From positions 78,935-142,934 of the forward strand of contig CAKVLN010000005.1 in NCBI GenBank assembly GCA_934757275.1: DNA of 64,000 nucleotides, read 5' to 3'. Below, piece after piece: positions 16,489-25,929 of this stretch. Each line of letters opens with the position of its first letter. Positions within the stretch are counted from its first letter, which is position 1. The notes beneath the pieces were generated by a model that saw only the letters and a list, made by a program, of their open reading frames with translations, was not told the origin of the DNA and searched no databases. The stretch is from an uncultured Candidatus Melainabacteria bacterium. Its GTDB lineage: Bacteria > Cyanobacteriota > Vampirovibrionia > Gastranaerophilales > Gastranaerophilaceae. The translations under genes were made by a program, and so were the position numbers.

Positions 16489-18474
16489 ATGAATAATTTT
16501 GAAAAATGTTTGTTATTGGACTACTTGGACAAGCTTTGCTGTCAGATTGATTACAATTCCTACAATTTCGACAGTTTCTTTGATTCTTTCTTGGAAAAAT
16601 TCAGGGTTAAAAAAAGTAATTTTAACTTTGATTCCGATGGTTGTTTGGAAATTGAAACAATCAAAGAAAAGAAAGCTTTCGTAAAAGATTTGAAAGTTGT
16701 AATCAAGAAACTTAAAGCAGAGATTAAACCGATTCAAACTCCTGTTGAAAAACGTCTTTGCTTGATTCAGAAAATCTTTAACATGAACGACAAGGAAATG
16801 GCAATTTTTACTTACGCTCTTGTTAAAGAATTGAACAAGGTTTTTACACAATTTGACAGTTGCTTGTATGGTTACGGGATAGATAATTTTTGTAGATTTT
16901 ATCTTGGAATCAGATACGGAGAAAAAGACAGATTACTGGACAGTCTCTATTTCAAAAATCTAATCCCTAAACGAAATAATGTTTCTATAAATTCAAATAT
17001 GCTAAAAATCTTTGATTCTCCAAATTGCAATACGGTTGAAAAAATAACCGCTACACTTTTAGGAGAACCCGAAAAATCTACTCTTACATTAAACGATTTT
17101 TCGCATATAAAGGACAGACAGGAAAAAGTTTTAAAAATTCTTAAATCTGCCGTTAAAACCAATGCTAAAGGTGTGAATATACTTCTACATGGACACGTTG
17201 GAACAGGCAAAAGTGAGTTTTCAAGACTTATTGCTAATGTTTCAAATGTTCCATTGTATGCAGTTAAAACAGAGGATTCTTATGGTGAAGAAGCTAAAAG
17301 AACCGAGAGATTGGCAGATTTGTATTCTAAACAACAAATTCTATCAAGAATCGGTAATGCTTGTATTCTTTTCGATGAAGCGGAAGATGTCTTAAATCGT
17401 GGATTTGGTTCTGATGGTACAGCATCAAAAGGTTACTTGAATAAGATTATTGAAACAACTCCTGTTCCTGTAATTTGGACTACAAATAATATTTATGACG
17501 TTGATCCGGCATTTTTGAGAAGAATGACTTACTGTATTGAGTTTGAAAAACTTTCCGAAGATTCAAGATTGAATATTTGGAACAGAGTGCTAAAAAAGAA
17601 CGAATTATCTGTTTCTAAAGAAAAAGTTGAAGAGTTAAACAAGAATTATGATATTCCACCAGCCCTAATCAATAATGCTGTAAAAACAACCAAAATGATT
17701 AACGGTTCGGTTGACGATTTTGAAGAACTTATTGAAAATGTTGCAAAAGTTGTGGATAAGAAAAAGATTGTAAAACAAGAGCCGAAGAAAAGTATGGGGG
17801 ACTATAATGTTGATTTAATCAATGCTAGTATGGATATTAATGCTCTAACGGAAAAGATTAAATCTTCAAACAAACTCAACTTTTCAATGTGTCTTTATGG
17901 AGAACCCGGAACGTCAAAAAGCTCTTATGCAAGATACTTAGCAGAACAACTTGGAATAGAAGTTTTGCTAAAACGTGCAAGTGATTTAATTTCTCCGTAT
18001 GTTGGAGAAACCGAACAAAATATTGCAGCAGCATTCAGCGAAGCAAAGTCTAAAAAAGCTATGCTAATTTTTGACGAAGCTGATACGTTTTTACAAGATA
18101 GAAACAATGCTGTGAGAAGTTGGGAGGTTGCTCAAGTCAATGAAATGCTAACTCAAATGGAAGCTGCTGAATATCCGTTCATTTGCACAACAAATTTACT
18201 TGATACCTTAGATGAAGCAAGTTTAAGACGATTTACTTTTAAGATTAGGTTTGACTTTTTAACTCACAAACAAGCAAATATTGCTATGGACTACTTTTTC
18301 GGAATTAAAAATTCTAACTTGCAACTAAAAGGATTAACTTCCGGTGATTTTACAACAGTTAAAAAGAAAGTAGATTTCTTGGGTACCACAGATATTGACG
18401 AAATAACTAAAATGCTTTTAGAAGAAGTTAAGGTTAAAAAATCGTCTGAACTCAAAAACACAATCGGATTTTAA
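16489..18474 (+). CDS. Double AAA-domain ATPase, 661 aa
   Basis: Two AAA modules follow a ~190-residue N-terminal helical region. The first has Walker A LLHGHVGTGKSEF and Walker B CILFDEAEDVL; the second has LYGEPGTSKSSYA and AMLIFDEADTFL, with arginine-finger-like DEASLRRFTF. Both look intact, as in CDC48/FtsH-type remodelling ATPases, but no protease domain is present. The start follows GAGGT. It is probably a protein- or nucleoprotein-remodelling motor; substrate unknown. It is followed by a strong hairpin terminator and lies next to the tyrosine recombinase, suggesting element cargo. Confidence 0.85.
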   Translation: MNNFEKCLLLDYLDKLCCQIDYNSYNFDSFFDSFLEKFRVKKSNFNFDSDGCLEIETIKEKKAFVKDLKVVIKKLKAEIKPIQTPVEKRLCLIQKIFNMNDKEMAIFTYALVKELNKVFTQFDSCLYGYGIDNFCRFYLGIRYGEKDRLLDSLYFKNLIPKRNNVSINSNMLKIFDSPNCNTVEKITATLLGEPEKSTLTLNDFSHIKDRQEKVLKILKSAVKTNAKGVNILLHGHVGTGKSEFSRLIANVSNVPLYAVKTEDSYGEEAKRTERLADLYSKQQILSRIGNACILFDEAEDVLNRGFGSDGTASKGYLNKIIETTPVPVIWTTNNIYDVDPAFLRRMTYCIEFEKLSEDSRLNIWNRVLKKNELSVSKEKVEELNKNYDIPPALINNAVKTTKMINGSVDDFEELIENVAKVVDKKKIVKQEPKKSMGDYNVDLINASMDINALTEKIKSSNKLNFSMCLYGEPGTSKSSYARYLAEQLGIEVLLKRASDLISPYVGETEQNIAAAFSEAKSKKAMLIFDEADTFLQDRNNAVRSWEVAQVNEMLTQMEAAEYPFICTTNLLDTLDEASLRRFTFKIRFDFLTHKQANIAMDYFFGIKNSNLQLKGLTSGDFTTVKKKVDFLGTTDIDEITKMLLEEVKVKKSSELKNTIGF

Positions 18475-18478
18475 AGCC

Positions 18479-18537
18479 CACCCACATTCCACCACCTCTA
18501 TTGCAACGTGGAGTGTGGTGCTGGGTGTGGTGTTTTT
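18479..18537 (+). terminator. Hairpin terminator after the double-AAA gene
   Basis: A long, partly G-U paired and bulged stem (CCCACCCACATTCCAC against GTGGAGTGTGGTGCTGGG) is followed by TTTTTT. The next ~270 bases (18,538-18,811) hold no gene I can support. Confidence 0.65.
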
Positions 18538-18811
18538 TGGGGCAAGGTTCCAAACTATTTTTTCAACCATTAAAAACAAGTACGTTTTTACATTTCTGAC
18601 CAAAATAATTTTCTGGTAGTTTTCTTTGAAATATGAACTTATTTCCACTGCTAATCTTTAAAAACAAACTATTTCAAAATAGAACTGCGGTATTTTCTTC
18701 TCAACTTTTGATAATAAAAAATTACCGGAGGGAAAACTGGGCTAACGGAATTAGAAGAAAAAATAATGTTGTTACTGTAAATTTTACACTAGAAACGGAT
18801 ATTTACATTGG

Positions 18812-19486
18812 CTATTTCATAAAATATACCATGCAAGGGCGGCCGCCGGTGTCGTAATTTATTTGTTCTATAACTTCATTATTTTTTGTTAAATAGTGCA
18901 TGTATTTTCGAACCGTAACTTTTGAAATATCCAAAAATGCGGCAATCTGTTCTGATGTATGTCCGCTGTTTGTATCTTCTCTTAAGTATTCTCTGATTTT
19001 GTCTAATGTTTTTTCTTGAATACCTTTTGGAAGTTCAAAATTATTATTCGCAAAATGTTCGCTATTCATAATTTCATCAATTTTTTTCTGATCCAGAACG
19101 CAAACATTATTTTTTTGAACTCTACACTCAACGAATTTGTCCAGTGCTTGTTGAAATCGTTCTTGTACAAAAGGTTTGACAAGGTAATCAATGACCCCAA
19201 AGTTTAAAACCGTATCAAGGGTATTTTTATCATTTGATGCCGTAACCATAATGACATCGGTATTAATTTCTGCCGTTCTGATTTTTTTTAGCAAAGATAA
19301 ACCATCTAACACTGGCATATAAACATCAAGGATAGCCAAATCCACTTGATTTTCTGATAAATATTTGAACGCATCATTCCCGTTCCTGAAAGATTGCACA
19401 ACAGAAAAACGGGAATCTTGTTCAACATAATGAGTATTTATCATTGCAACCATAGGGTCATCTTCTACGATTAAAACCTTATACAT
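18812..19486 (-). CDS. Response regulator, CitB/DcuR family, 224 aa
   Basis: Receiver domain with acidic pocket EDD at residues 8-10, phospho-acceptor Asp in LAILDVYMP, Thr in VTAS and Lys in YLVKPF. The C-terminal half has the CitB-type helix-turn-helix (TSEQIAAFLDISKVTVRKYMHYL). These regulators pair with CitA/DcuS-type kinases and control di- and tricarboxylate metabolism. The matching kinase is two genes upstream in the same operon, with the lactonase between them. It likely switches the 4-hydroxybutyrate genes on both sides of the 22.8-23.0 kb promoter region. Confidence 0.92.
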   Translation of the reverse strand: MYKVLIVEDDPMVAMINTHYVEQDSRFSVVQSFRNGNDAFKYLSENQVDLAILDVYMPVLDGLSLLKKIRTAEINTDVIMVTASNDKNTLDTVLNFGVIDYLVKPFVQERFQQALDKFVECRVQKNNVCVLDQKKIDEIMNSEHFANNNFELPKGIQEKTLDKIREYLREDTNSGHTSEQIAAFLDISKVTVRKYMHYLTKNNEVIEQINYDTGGRPCMVYFMK

Positions 19487-19496
19487 TTATTACCTC

Positions 19497-20300
19497 TTAT
19501 TCATAATATTCAGGAGCTAATTTCATTGTTTGGAAAAATTCCCAATCGTGAGCAGGAAAGACTTTTGCATCATATTTTTTAGCCAAACGTCTTACTTTTT
19601 CGATTGATTTCATGAAACTTACACTATCATACATAAAACCACTCATTTTTGCAGGTGGTCCAAAAATTTCTGATGTATAAACGCAATCTTGAGGAAGAAT
19701 TACTGTTTGTCCTTCAAGATGAACAACAAGCCCTAAGAGATTTGGAGTATGACCGGCAAGACAAACTACTTCAACACCTTTTGCAAGTTCAAAATCTTCA
19801 TCAACTAAATGATATTGTTTAACGGGTGCTTCCAAATCTCCTTTGATATATCCGCCATGAGTTTCTCTATCAGGATTCATGTGAACTTTTGCAAGCCCGT
19901 ATTTGTAATCTTCCCCAGGAACATAAACATCAGCGTGAGGGAATAAATTAATATTACCTGCGTGGTCTAAGTGCATGTGAGAAAGTACAACGGTTTTAAT
20001 ATCTTCCGGTTTAACACCGCAAAGTTTAAGTTGATTTTCCAATCTTTCTTCTTCTTTTTGATAAAGCGGATAAATTTCTTGCATAGTTTTTGGCCAATAA
20101 CCGTTCATGGCTTCAGGGTTTGAACCTGTGTCATATAAAATATAACCATCATCTGTTTCAATCAAATAAGCCATTACAGGCAGTTTAATCCATTCGTTTT
20201 GCACATGCGGATTAGAACGAGTTCCAAGTGTTGCACAAGCAACAACGGTATTTTTATCGGTTTCTAAATACCCTGTATTTAGTGCATAGAGTTTCATCAT
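19497..20300 (-). CDS. MBL-fold hydrolase, lactonase-like, 267 aa
   Basis: Metallo-beta-lactamase fold with metal motif SHMHLDHAG, later ligands in AGHTPN, LPQDCVY and PAHDWEF, and the early YDTG motif. The long N-terminus (MKLYALNTGYLE... CATLGTRSNP) fits the AHL-lactonase/AttM branch. In Agrobacterium the AttM/BlcC lactonase opens gamma-butyrolactone to 4-hydroxybutyrate beside dehydrogenases of the same pathway. Here it sits in a 4-hydroxybutyrate cluster, so gamma-butyrolactone hydrolysis is the best guess; this is inference. It overlaps the kinase gene by four bases (ATGA). Confidence 0.87.
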   Translation of the reverse strand: MMKLYALNTGYLETDKNTVVACATLGTRSNPHVQNEWIKLPVMAYLIETDDGYILYDTGSNPEAMNGYWPKTMQEIYPLYQKEEERLENQLKLCGVKPEDIKTVVLSHMHLDHAGNINLFPHADVYVPGEDYKYGLAKVHMNPDRETHGGYIKGDLEAPVKQYHLVDEDFELAKGVEVVCLAGHTPNLLGLVVHLEGQTVILPQDCVYTSEIFGPPAKMSGFMYDSVSFMKSIEKVRRLAKKYDAKVFPAHDWEFFQTMKLAPEYYE

Positions 20301-21283
20301 TTCCCTTCTTTCTTAAATTTAACGGTAAATTTTGTTTTAACTTCATGTTCTGACGTAACCGAAATTTTACCGTTATAAGTTTCAATCAATGATTTAACAA
20401 CAAAAAGTCCCGTTCCTCTAGAATTACTTTTTGTCGAAAACCCGTCTTTGAATATCTTTTTCAAATTAGATTTTTGTATTCCGTTGCCATTATCGCTTAC
20501 GACAATTTTAATTTCTTTTGGCGTTGATAAAATAGATACATATATTTTTTTATTGAGAATATTTGTTGAATTTAGTGAATCCATCGCATTTTCGATTAAA
20601 TTTCCAAGCACTGTTATAAATACATCTGACGGAATTCTTGTATCGTTTTCTTCCAGTGAACTTGATGAATCCAGTGCAAAATGAATACCAAGTTCTGATG
20701 CTCTAGCAAATTTCCCAATTAAAAGTGCGGCAATCGATGGAATTTTAATTTGCTTTATAATGGTGCTTATTATTTCTTTTTGTACCATGCTTACATTCAT
20801 AATGTAGTCGACAGCTTCATCGTATCTTTTCATTTGAATTAAGCCTAATATTACGTGCAATTTATTCACAAAATCGTGGTTGTTTGCTCTCATAGATTCA
20901 ACGAGGTGTTTAACACCTGTCAAATTTTCTGCAAGTTTTACGACCTCAGTTCTGTTCCTAAAAACAGCAAATGCACCAACGATTTCTCCGTTATCATAAA
21001 TTGGCATTCTATCAGAAATTACATAATCATTTTTTAATGATTTCATTTGCACATTGAATTCTTTTTTGCCTGTTGTTAAAAGTTCTCCTAGTTTTGATGC
21101 CGGATAAATTTCATTCAGGTCTTTGCCGACAGGTTCTTTTTCTGTTATGTGCAGCATTGGAATTGCTGATTTGTTTATAAATATAACTTTTTTGTTTTTA
21201 TCAATTGCTAAGATGCCTTCCTCTAGTGCCATAAGGATATCTTCACGCAATTTAAACATTTCAAGTAATTTATTTTCGTCCAT
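20297..21283 (-). CDS. Soluble sensor histidine kinase, CitA/DcuS type, 328 aa
   Basis: A PAS domain (~12-110, ALEEGILAIDKNKKVIFINKSA), the phospho-acceptor helix MRANNHDFVNKLHVILGLIQ, and a GHKL ATPase domain with N box NLIENAMDSL, G1 DNGNGI and G2 GTGLFV. The His helix is the CitA/DcuS signature. Unlike those kinases, there is no membrane helix or periplasmic sensor domain, so it should sense an internal signal, perhaps a CoA ester or semialdehyde. Lies between the CoA-transferase (34-base gap) and the lactonase (overlapping). Confidence 0.9.
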   Translation of the reverse strand: MDENKLLEMFKLREDILMALEEGILAIDKNKKVIFINKSAIPMLHITEKEPVGKDLNEIYPASKLGELLTTGKKEFNVQMKSLKNDYVISDRMPIYDNGEIVGAFAVFRNRTEVVKLAENLTGVKHLVESMRANNHDFVNKLHVILGLIQMKRYDEAVDYIMNVSMVQKEIISTIIKQIKIPSIAALLIGKFARASELGIHFALDSSSSLEENDTRIPSDVFITVLGNLIENAMDSLNSTNILNKKIYVSILSTPKEIKIVVSDNGNGIQKSNLKKIFKDGFSTKSNSRGTGLFVVKSLIETYNGKISVTSEHEVKTKFTVKFKKEGK

Positions 21284-21317
21284 AGTTTTATTTTACCTTG
21301 AAATCATCATTTTGCTA

Positions 21318-22799
21318 TTAAATATTAGGAAATTTATACGCATCTTCAATATCCACAGGCATCTCCTTGTATTCACAAGTATTTATTGCCTTATCAAGAT
21401 AATCATACAATTCTTGTTTAAATTTTGGATGTGCACAATTTTCGATAATTGTTTTAGCTCTTTCAATAGGGTCTAAACCTCTCAAATCCGCAACACCTTG
21501 TTCCGTAATTAGCGCATGGATTTCGTGAATTGTATGGTCAACATGGCTTACAAGTGGCACGATACAAGAAATTTCACCATTTTTTGCGGTAGATTTTGTG
21601 ATAAATATTGATAATCCTGCATTTTCACAATAATCACCGGAGCCGCCGACACCATTCATCAAGCGGCATCCGTTGATATATGAAGAATTAGTATTTCCGT
21701 AAATATCTGCCTCAATAACCGTGTTAATTGCAATTATACCAAGTCTTCTGATAACTTCAGGGTGGTTACTTATTTCTTGCGGTCTTAAAACTATTTTGTC
21801 TTTATATTTTTCAAAGTTTTTAAAGAATTCATCAATCTTATCCCAAGAAATAGTTAAAGATGTACCGGATGCACATTTAACTTTGCCTGCTTCAATAAGA
21901 TCAAAGATTGAATTTTGCAAAACTTCTGAATAAACTGTCAAGTCTTTAAAATCAGAATCTTTTAAACATTCCAAAACAGCATTAGATACGCTACCAACAC
22001 CTGCCTGAATTGGAGGAAGCGGGTTGCATAATCTTTTATGTTCAACTTCACTTTTCAAAAAGTTGACTAAATTTTTCGCCATTGCATCAAATTCAGCATC
22101 AGATGGTACAACCTTTCTACCATTATCAGGAATTGTACTGTGAACAACTGCAACAACTTTATCAAAATCACATTTTATGTAAGGTGTACCTATTCTATCA
22201 TCAACTTTGGTAATCGGAATAGGTTTTGTATATGGTGGATTTTCAGGAGAATAAACATCATGAACCCCTTCTAAAGATGCAGGAACATAAGTGTTTACCT
22301 CGATTATAATTTTGTCTGCACACTCGGCGTAAATATTGGACGTTCCGACTGATGTTGTTGGGATAATGTTTCCGTTTTCATCAATTGCAGTAGCTTCAAT
22401 TATTGCAACATCAACATGGTTTAAGAAATTTCTTTTTACCCATACAGGCATCAAACCAAGAGGAACATCGTGATAACCAACTTTTCCTTCATTGATTGCA
22501 TTTCTCAAATCTTTATTTGTTTGATAAGGAATACGTTTTTTCAAAGCACCTTTTCTTGCAAGTTCACCATCAAATTCATCCCCAAGTGAAGCACCCGAAT
22601 AAACGGTTAAATCTAACTTTTCACCTTTATCTGCACGTTTTGCAAGTTCTCCTGCGATAACTTTTGGGTACCCTGCAATAGTAAAACCACTAACCCCAAG
22701 TGTCATATTCGGTTTTACAAATTTTGCGGCGTCTTCCGGTTCCATAACTTTAGTTAAATATCTTTTATCTCTAATCCTTTTTTCAAATTCTTTGTCCAC
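21318..22799 (-). CDS. cat1: Succinyl-CoA:acyl CoA-transferase, Cat1-like, ~493 aa
   Basis: Member of the acetyl-CoA hydrolase/transferase family and close in layout to Cat1 of Clostridium kluyveri, which activates succinate to succinyl-CoA. Matching blocks include RIPYQTN, GVGSVSNAVL, the catalytic Glu in YSEVLQNSIFDL, IVLRPQEISNHPE, DIYGN, NGVGGSGDYCENA and TEQGVADLRGL. Start proposed at GTG 22799, seven bases after GAGGT; a TTG at 22832 has no ribosome site. Divergent from the dehydrogenase genes across ~210 bases. Together they form a succinate to 4-hydroxybutyrate route. Confidence 0.9.
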   Translation of the reverse strand: MDKEFEKRIRDKRYLTKVMEPEDAAKFVKPNMTLGVSGFTIAGYPKVIAGELAKRADKGEKLDLTVYSGASLGDEFDGELARKGALKKRIPYQTNKDLRNAINEGKVGYHDVPLGLMPVWVKRNFLNHVDVAIIEATAIDENGNIIPTTSVGTSNIYAECADKIIIEVNTYVPASLEGVHDVYSPENPPYTKPIPITKVDDRIGTPYIKCDFDKVVAVVHSTIPDNGRKVVPSDAEFDAMAKNLVNFLKSEVEHKRLCNPLPPIQAGVGSVSNAVLECLKDSDFKDLTVYSEVLQNSIFDLIEAGKVKCASGTSLTISWDKIDEFFKNFEKYKDKIVLRPQEISNHPEVIRRLGIIAINTVIEADIYGNTNSSYINGCRLMNGVGGSGDYCENAGLSIFITKSTAKNGEISCIVPLVSHVDHTIHEIHALITEQGVADLRGLDPIERAKTIIENCAHPKFKQELYDYLDKAINTCEYKEMPVDIEDAYKFPNI

Positions 22800-23010
22800 A
22801 GTCTTTACCTCACTTACTCTTTCATTTACCAATAATTTATCATATTGATAAAATTTGTATGTACTAACGAAATTAAAAAAAGAGTTTGAAAAGTAAAGAA
22901 AGTTTTAAATAACGCAAAAAAATTTTTATACTTACAAAAGAATGTACAAAATTGAATTACAAAACTAACATATTGATATAGGTTGAAATTGTAAGAAAGG
23001 AAATATAGAA

Positions 23011-24396
23011 ATGGAAAACGAAATTAGTGCAGAAGAATTGATTAATTCTTTAGTTGAAAAAGCACATAAAGCTCAACAAGAATTTGAATCATTCTCGCAA
23101 GAGCAAACTGATGCAATTGTTAAAGAGATTGGTAAAGTTGTTTATGATAGAGCAGAAGAACTAGCCAAAATGACAGTTGATGAAACCAAAATGGGTGTTT
23201 ATGAAGATAAAGTTGCTAAATGTCATGGTAAATCAAAATGTATCTGGAATAGCTTAAAAGGTAAAAAATCAGTAGGGATTATTGAAGAAAATAAAGAAAC
23301 AGGCATAATAAAAGTTGCAAAAGCTAAAGGTGTAATAGGAGCAGTTACTCCGGTTACAAACCCTGTTGTAACTCCAATGTGTAATATCATGTTTGCAATA
23401 AAAGGTCAAAACGCAATTATTATTGCTCCACACCCAAGAGCTGAACATGTAAATAAATATGTTGTAGATTTATTCAGAGAAATTTTGAAAAAACACAACG
23501 CTCCTGTTGATTTAATTCAAACAATTGAAAAATCTTCAATTGATGCAACAAATGAATTAATGAAAAAAGTTGATGTAGTTGTAGCAACAGGCGGTGGCGG
23601 TATGGTTAAAGCTGCTTATTCATCAGGTCACCCTGCATTAGGTGTTGGTCCTGGTAACGTTCAAGTTATTATGGATAGAGGAATTGACTACGAAGATGCC
23701 GTTAAGAAAATTATCATCGGCAGAACTTTTGATAATGGTATCATTTGTTCAGGTGAACAAGCCGTATTCATTCCAAAAGAAGATTTTAACAAAGTTCTTG
23801 ATTTATTCAGAAAAAACGGTGTATTTGTTGTTGAAGATGAAGCATCTATCAAGAAATTTGCTGATACAATCTTCCCTGAAAACGGTCCAATCAATAGAAA
23901 AATCGTTGGTCAATCAGTTCAAACAATTGCAAAACTTGCTGATGTTGATGTTCCAGAAGGTACAAGAATGATTTTAATTAAAGCAAGAGCAATCGGCAAA
24001 GACAATGGTGAACCTCTATGTCGTGAAAAAATGTGCCCTGTAATGATTACAGCTCCTTATGATACATTTGAAGATGCTGTTAAATTAGCTCAATCAGATT
24101 TGGAATACGAAGGAAAAGGTCATACAGCGTCAATTCACTCAAACGATATGGAACACGTACGTTATGCAGGTGAACATTTGACAGTAAGTCGTTTGATTGT
24201 CAACCAACCATCTTCAACAGGTGCAGGCGGAAGCTTGTATAATGGCTTTGCTCCAACTACAACATTAGGTTGCGGTTCTTGGGGAAACAACAGTATTTCA
24301 GAAAACCTGAACTATACTCACTTAATCAATGTTTCTCAAATCGGACTTTATAATAAGGATAAAAAAGTTCCGACAGATGCAGAAATTTGGGCTTAA
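23011..24396 (+). CDS. sucD: CoA-acylating succinate-semialdehyde dehydrogenase, 461 aa
   Basis: Reduces succinyl-CoA to succinate semialdehyde. Aldehyde-dehydrogenase fold of the CoA-dependent type. Seen: nucleotide-binding region GAVTPVTNPVVTPM, the substrate strand PHPRAE, VVATGGGGMVKAAY, and the catalytic Cys in GIICSGEQAVF at about residue 245. Length equals that of clostridial SucD. AAGGAAA precedes ATG 23011. The next gene is 72 bases on and encodes the following step. An alternative is acetaldehyde/propionaldehyde dehydrogenase, but the neighbours favour succinyl-CoA. Confidence 0.9.
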   Translation: MENEISAEELINSLVEKAHKAQQEFESFSQEQTDAIVKEIGKVVYDRAEELAKMTVDETKMGVYEDKVAKCHGKSKCIWNSLKGKKSVGIIEENKETGIIKVAKAKGVIGAVTPVTNPVVTPMCNIMFAIKGQNAIIIAPHPRAEHVNKYVVDLFREILKKHNAPVDLIQTIEKSSIDATNELMKKVDVVVATGGGGMVKAAYSSGHPALGVGPGNVQVIMDRGIDYEDAVKKIIIGRTFDNGIICSGEQAVFIPKEDFNKVLDLFRKNGVFVVEDEASIKKFADTIFPENGPINRKIVGQSVQTIAKLADVDVPEGTRMILIKARAIGKDNGEPLCREKMCPVMITAPYDTFEDAVKLAQSDLEYEGKGHTASIHSNDMEHVRYAGEHLTVSRLIVNQPSSTGAGGSLYNGFAPTTTLGCGSWGNNSISENLNYTHLINVSQIGLYNKDKKVPTDAEIWA

Positions 24397-24468
24397 ATTT
24401 GTTGTTATAATAAATTCCGGATTGCATAATGTAGTCCGGAATTCTCCTAAAAGAAAGGATTTTTAATC

Positions 24469-25584
24469 ATGAAACAGTTAATATTAAAACCAGAATTGCA
24501 TAAATTCCAAACTTGCAAAGAATTTGCAAAAGAATTTGAATTGGGGGAAGATGATTTAATTCTTACAAATGAATATATTTTTAATCCATATTTCAAAGAA
24601 TTAAATTTGCCTGTAAAAACAATTTTCCAAGAAAAATTCGGAGCAGGTGAACCTACAGATATTATGGTTGATGCAATTATCAGCGAAGCATCAAAATATA
24701 CTTTCAAAAGAATAATTGCAATCGGCGGTGGTACAATCATTGATATAGCAAAAGTTTTGGCAGTAACAAACGGAGAATCTGTCGATAAATTATACGACAA
24801 AAAAAATGAATTAAAGAAACATTATGAACTAATTATTATCCCTACAACTTGTGGTACAGGCAGTGAAGTTACAAATATTTCAATCATCAACAGAACAAGA
24901 TTGGGCGTAAAAATGGGATTAACATCTCCTGAAATGTTTGCAGAAAAAGCAGTTTTGATTCCTGAGCTTTTGAAATCATTACCGTTTAAAGTTTTTGCAA
25001 CAAGTTCAATTGATGCATTGGTTCACTCTGTTGAATCAAGCTTGTCTCCAAAAGCAACCGATTATTCAAAATTGTTTGGTTATAAAGCAATTGAAATGAT
25101 TATCACAAGTTATCAAAGACTTGTTAAAGAAGGAAAAGAAATTTTACCTGACTTGATGGATACATTCTTGACTGCAAGTAACTTCGCAGGTATAGCTTTT
25201 GAAACAGCTGGTTGTGCTGCAGTTCACGCATTGAGCTATCCTTTGGGCGCAAAATACCACGTTCCGCATGGTGAAAGTAATTATGCAGTATTTACTGGCG
25301 TTTTGAAAAATTATATGGAAATTAAACAAGATGGTGAAATCGCAAAAATGAACGAATTTTTAGCAAAACTTCTTCATTGCGATGTTAAAGTTGTATATGA
25401 TGAACTTGAAAACTTGCTAAATTCTGTATTGCAAAAGAAACCATTGCATGAATACGGCGTAACAGAGAAAGATACCGAAGAATTTGCCGACAGTGTAATG
25501 AAAACACAAGGTCGTTTGATGGCAAATAATTTTGTTGTATTAGATTACGATAGAGTATTGAAAATTTATAAGGAGTTGCTATGA
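24469..25584 (+). CDS. 4hbD: NAD-dependent 4-hydroxybutyrate dehydrogenase, 371 aa
   Basis: Iron-dependent alcohol dehydrogenase family. Seen: NAD-binding GGGTIIDIAKVLAV, PTTCGTGSEVT, metal ligands in DALVHSVES and in HALSYPLGAKYHVPHGESN. The length of 371 residues is that of the C. kluyveri enzyme. It reduces succinate semialdehyde to 4-hydroxybutyrate. AAAGGA precedes the ATG. It follows sucD and overlaps the next small gene by four bases. Confidence 0.9.
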   Translation: MKQLILKPELHKFQTCKEFAKEFELGEDDLILTNEYIFNPYFKELNLPVKTIFQEKFGAGEPTDIMVDAIISEASKYTFKRIIAIGGGTIIDIAKVLAVTNGESVDKLYDKKNELKKHYELIIIPTTCGTGSEVTNISIINRTRLGVKMGLTSPEMFAEKAVLIPELLKSLPFKVFATSSIDALVHSVESSLSPKATDYSKLFGYKAIEMIITSYQRLVKEGKEILPDLMDTFLTASNFAGIAFETAGCAAVHALSYPLGAKYHVPHGESNYAVFTGVLKNYMEIKQDGEIAKMNEFLAKLLHCDVKVVYDELENLLNSVLQKKPLHEYGVTEKDTEEFADSVMKTQGRLMANNFVVLDYDRVLKIYKELL

Positions 25585-25889
25585 GCTTATTAGAAGCAGG
25601 TATGATGGCAAGCTTTGGATTAAGTTGGCCAATCGCAGCATACAAAACTTATAAATGTAAATGCGTACACGGCAAAAGTCTTACTTTTTCATACTTAATT
25701 TTGTTTGGCTACATTTGTGGAATTTTGAACAAACTTTTGCATAATAACGACTATGTAATTTGGATATATTACGCAAACGCGGCATTTTTGCTAATCGATA
25801 TGTTTTTATATTACAGATACAAAAATAATCCAGTACCCAAAACTGCCGAACTTCCAATAGAAATAAACGAAGAAGTGGAAATTGATTAA
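25581..25889 (+). CDS. Small PQ-loop-like membrane protein, 102 aa
   Basis: Three hydrophobic helices in ~85 residues. The segment SWPIAAYKTYKCKCVHGKS after the first helix resembles the PQ-loop/SemiSWEET repeat (proline, Lys/Arg, then Ser), with WP in place of PQ. A half-transporter of this type would work as a dimer. It overlaps 4hbD (ATGA) and is therefore in its operon, hinting at transport of a pathway compound. The charged tail (EINEEVEID) is unusual. Family link is moderate. Confidence 0.65.
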   Translation: MSLLEAGMMASFGLSWPIAAYKTYKCKCVHGKSLTFSYLILFGYICGILNKLLHNNDYVIWIYYANAAFLLIDMFLYYRYKNNPVPKTAELPIEINEEVEID

Positions 25890-25926
25890 CAAAAAACAGC
25901 ATACTTCTAGTATGCTGTTTTTTGTT
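25888..25926 (+). terminator. Perfect 17-bp hairpin terminator
   Basis: Arms 25888-25904 and 25910-25926 (core ACAGCATAC/GTATGCTGT) pair perfectly around a 5-base loop; A-rich and T-rich flanks make it work on both strands. It begins inside the stop codon of the PQ-loop-like gene. Confidence 0.9.
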
Positions 25927-25929
25927 GCA

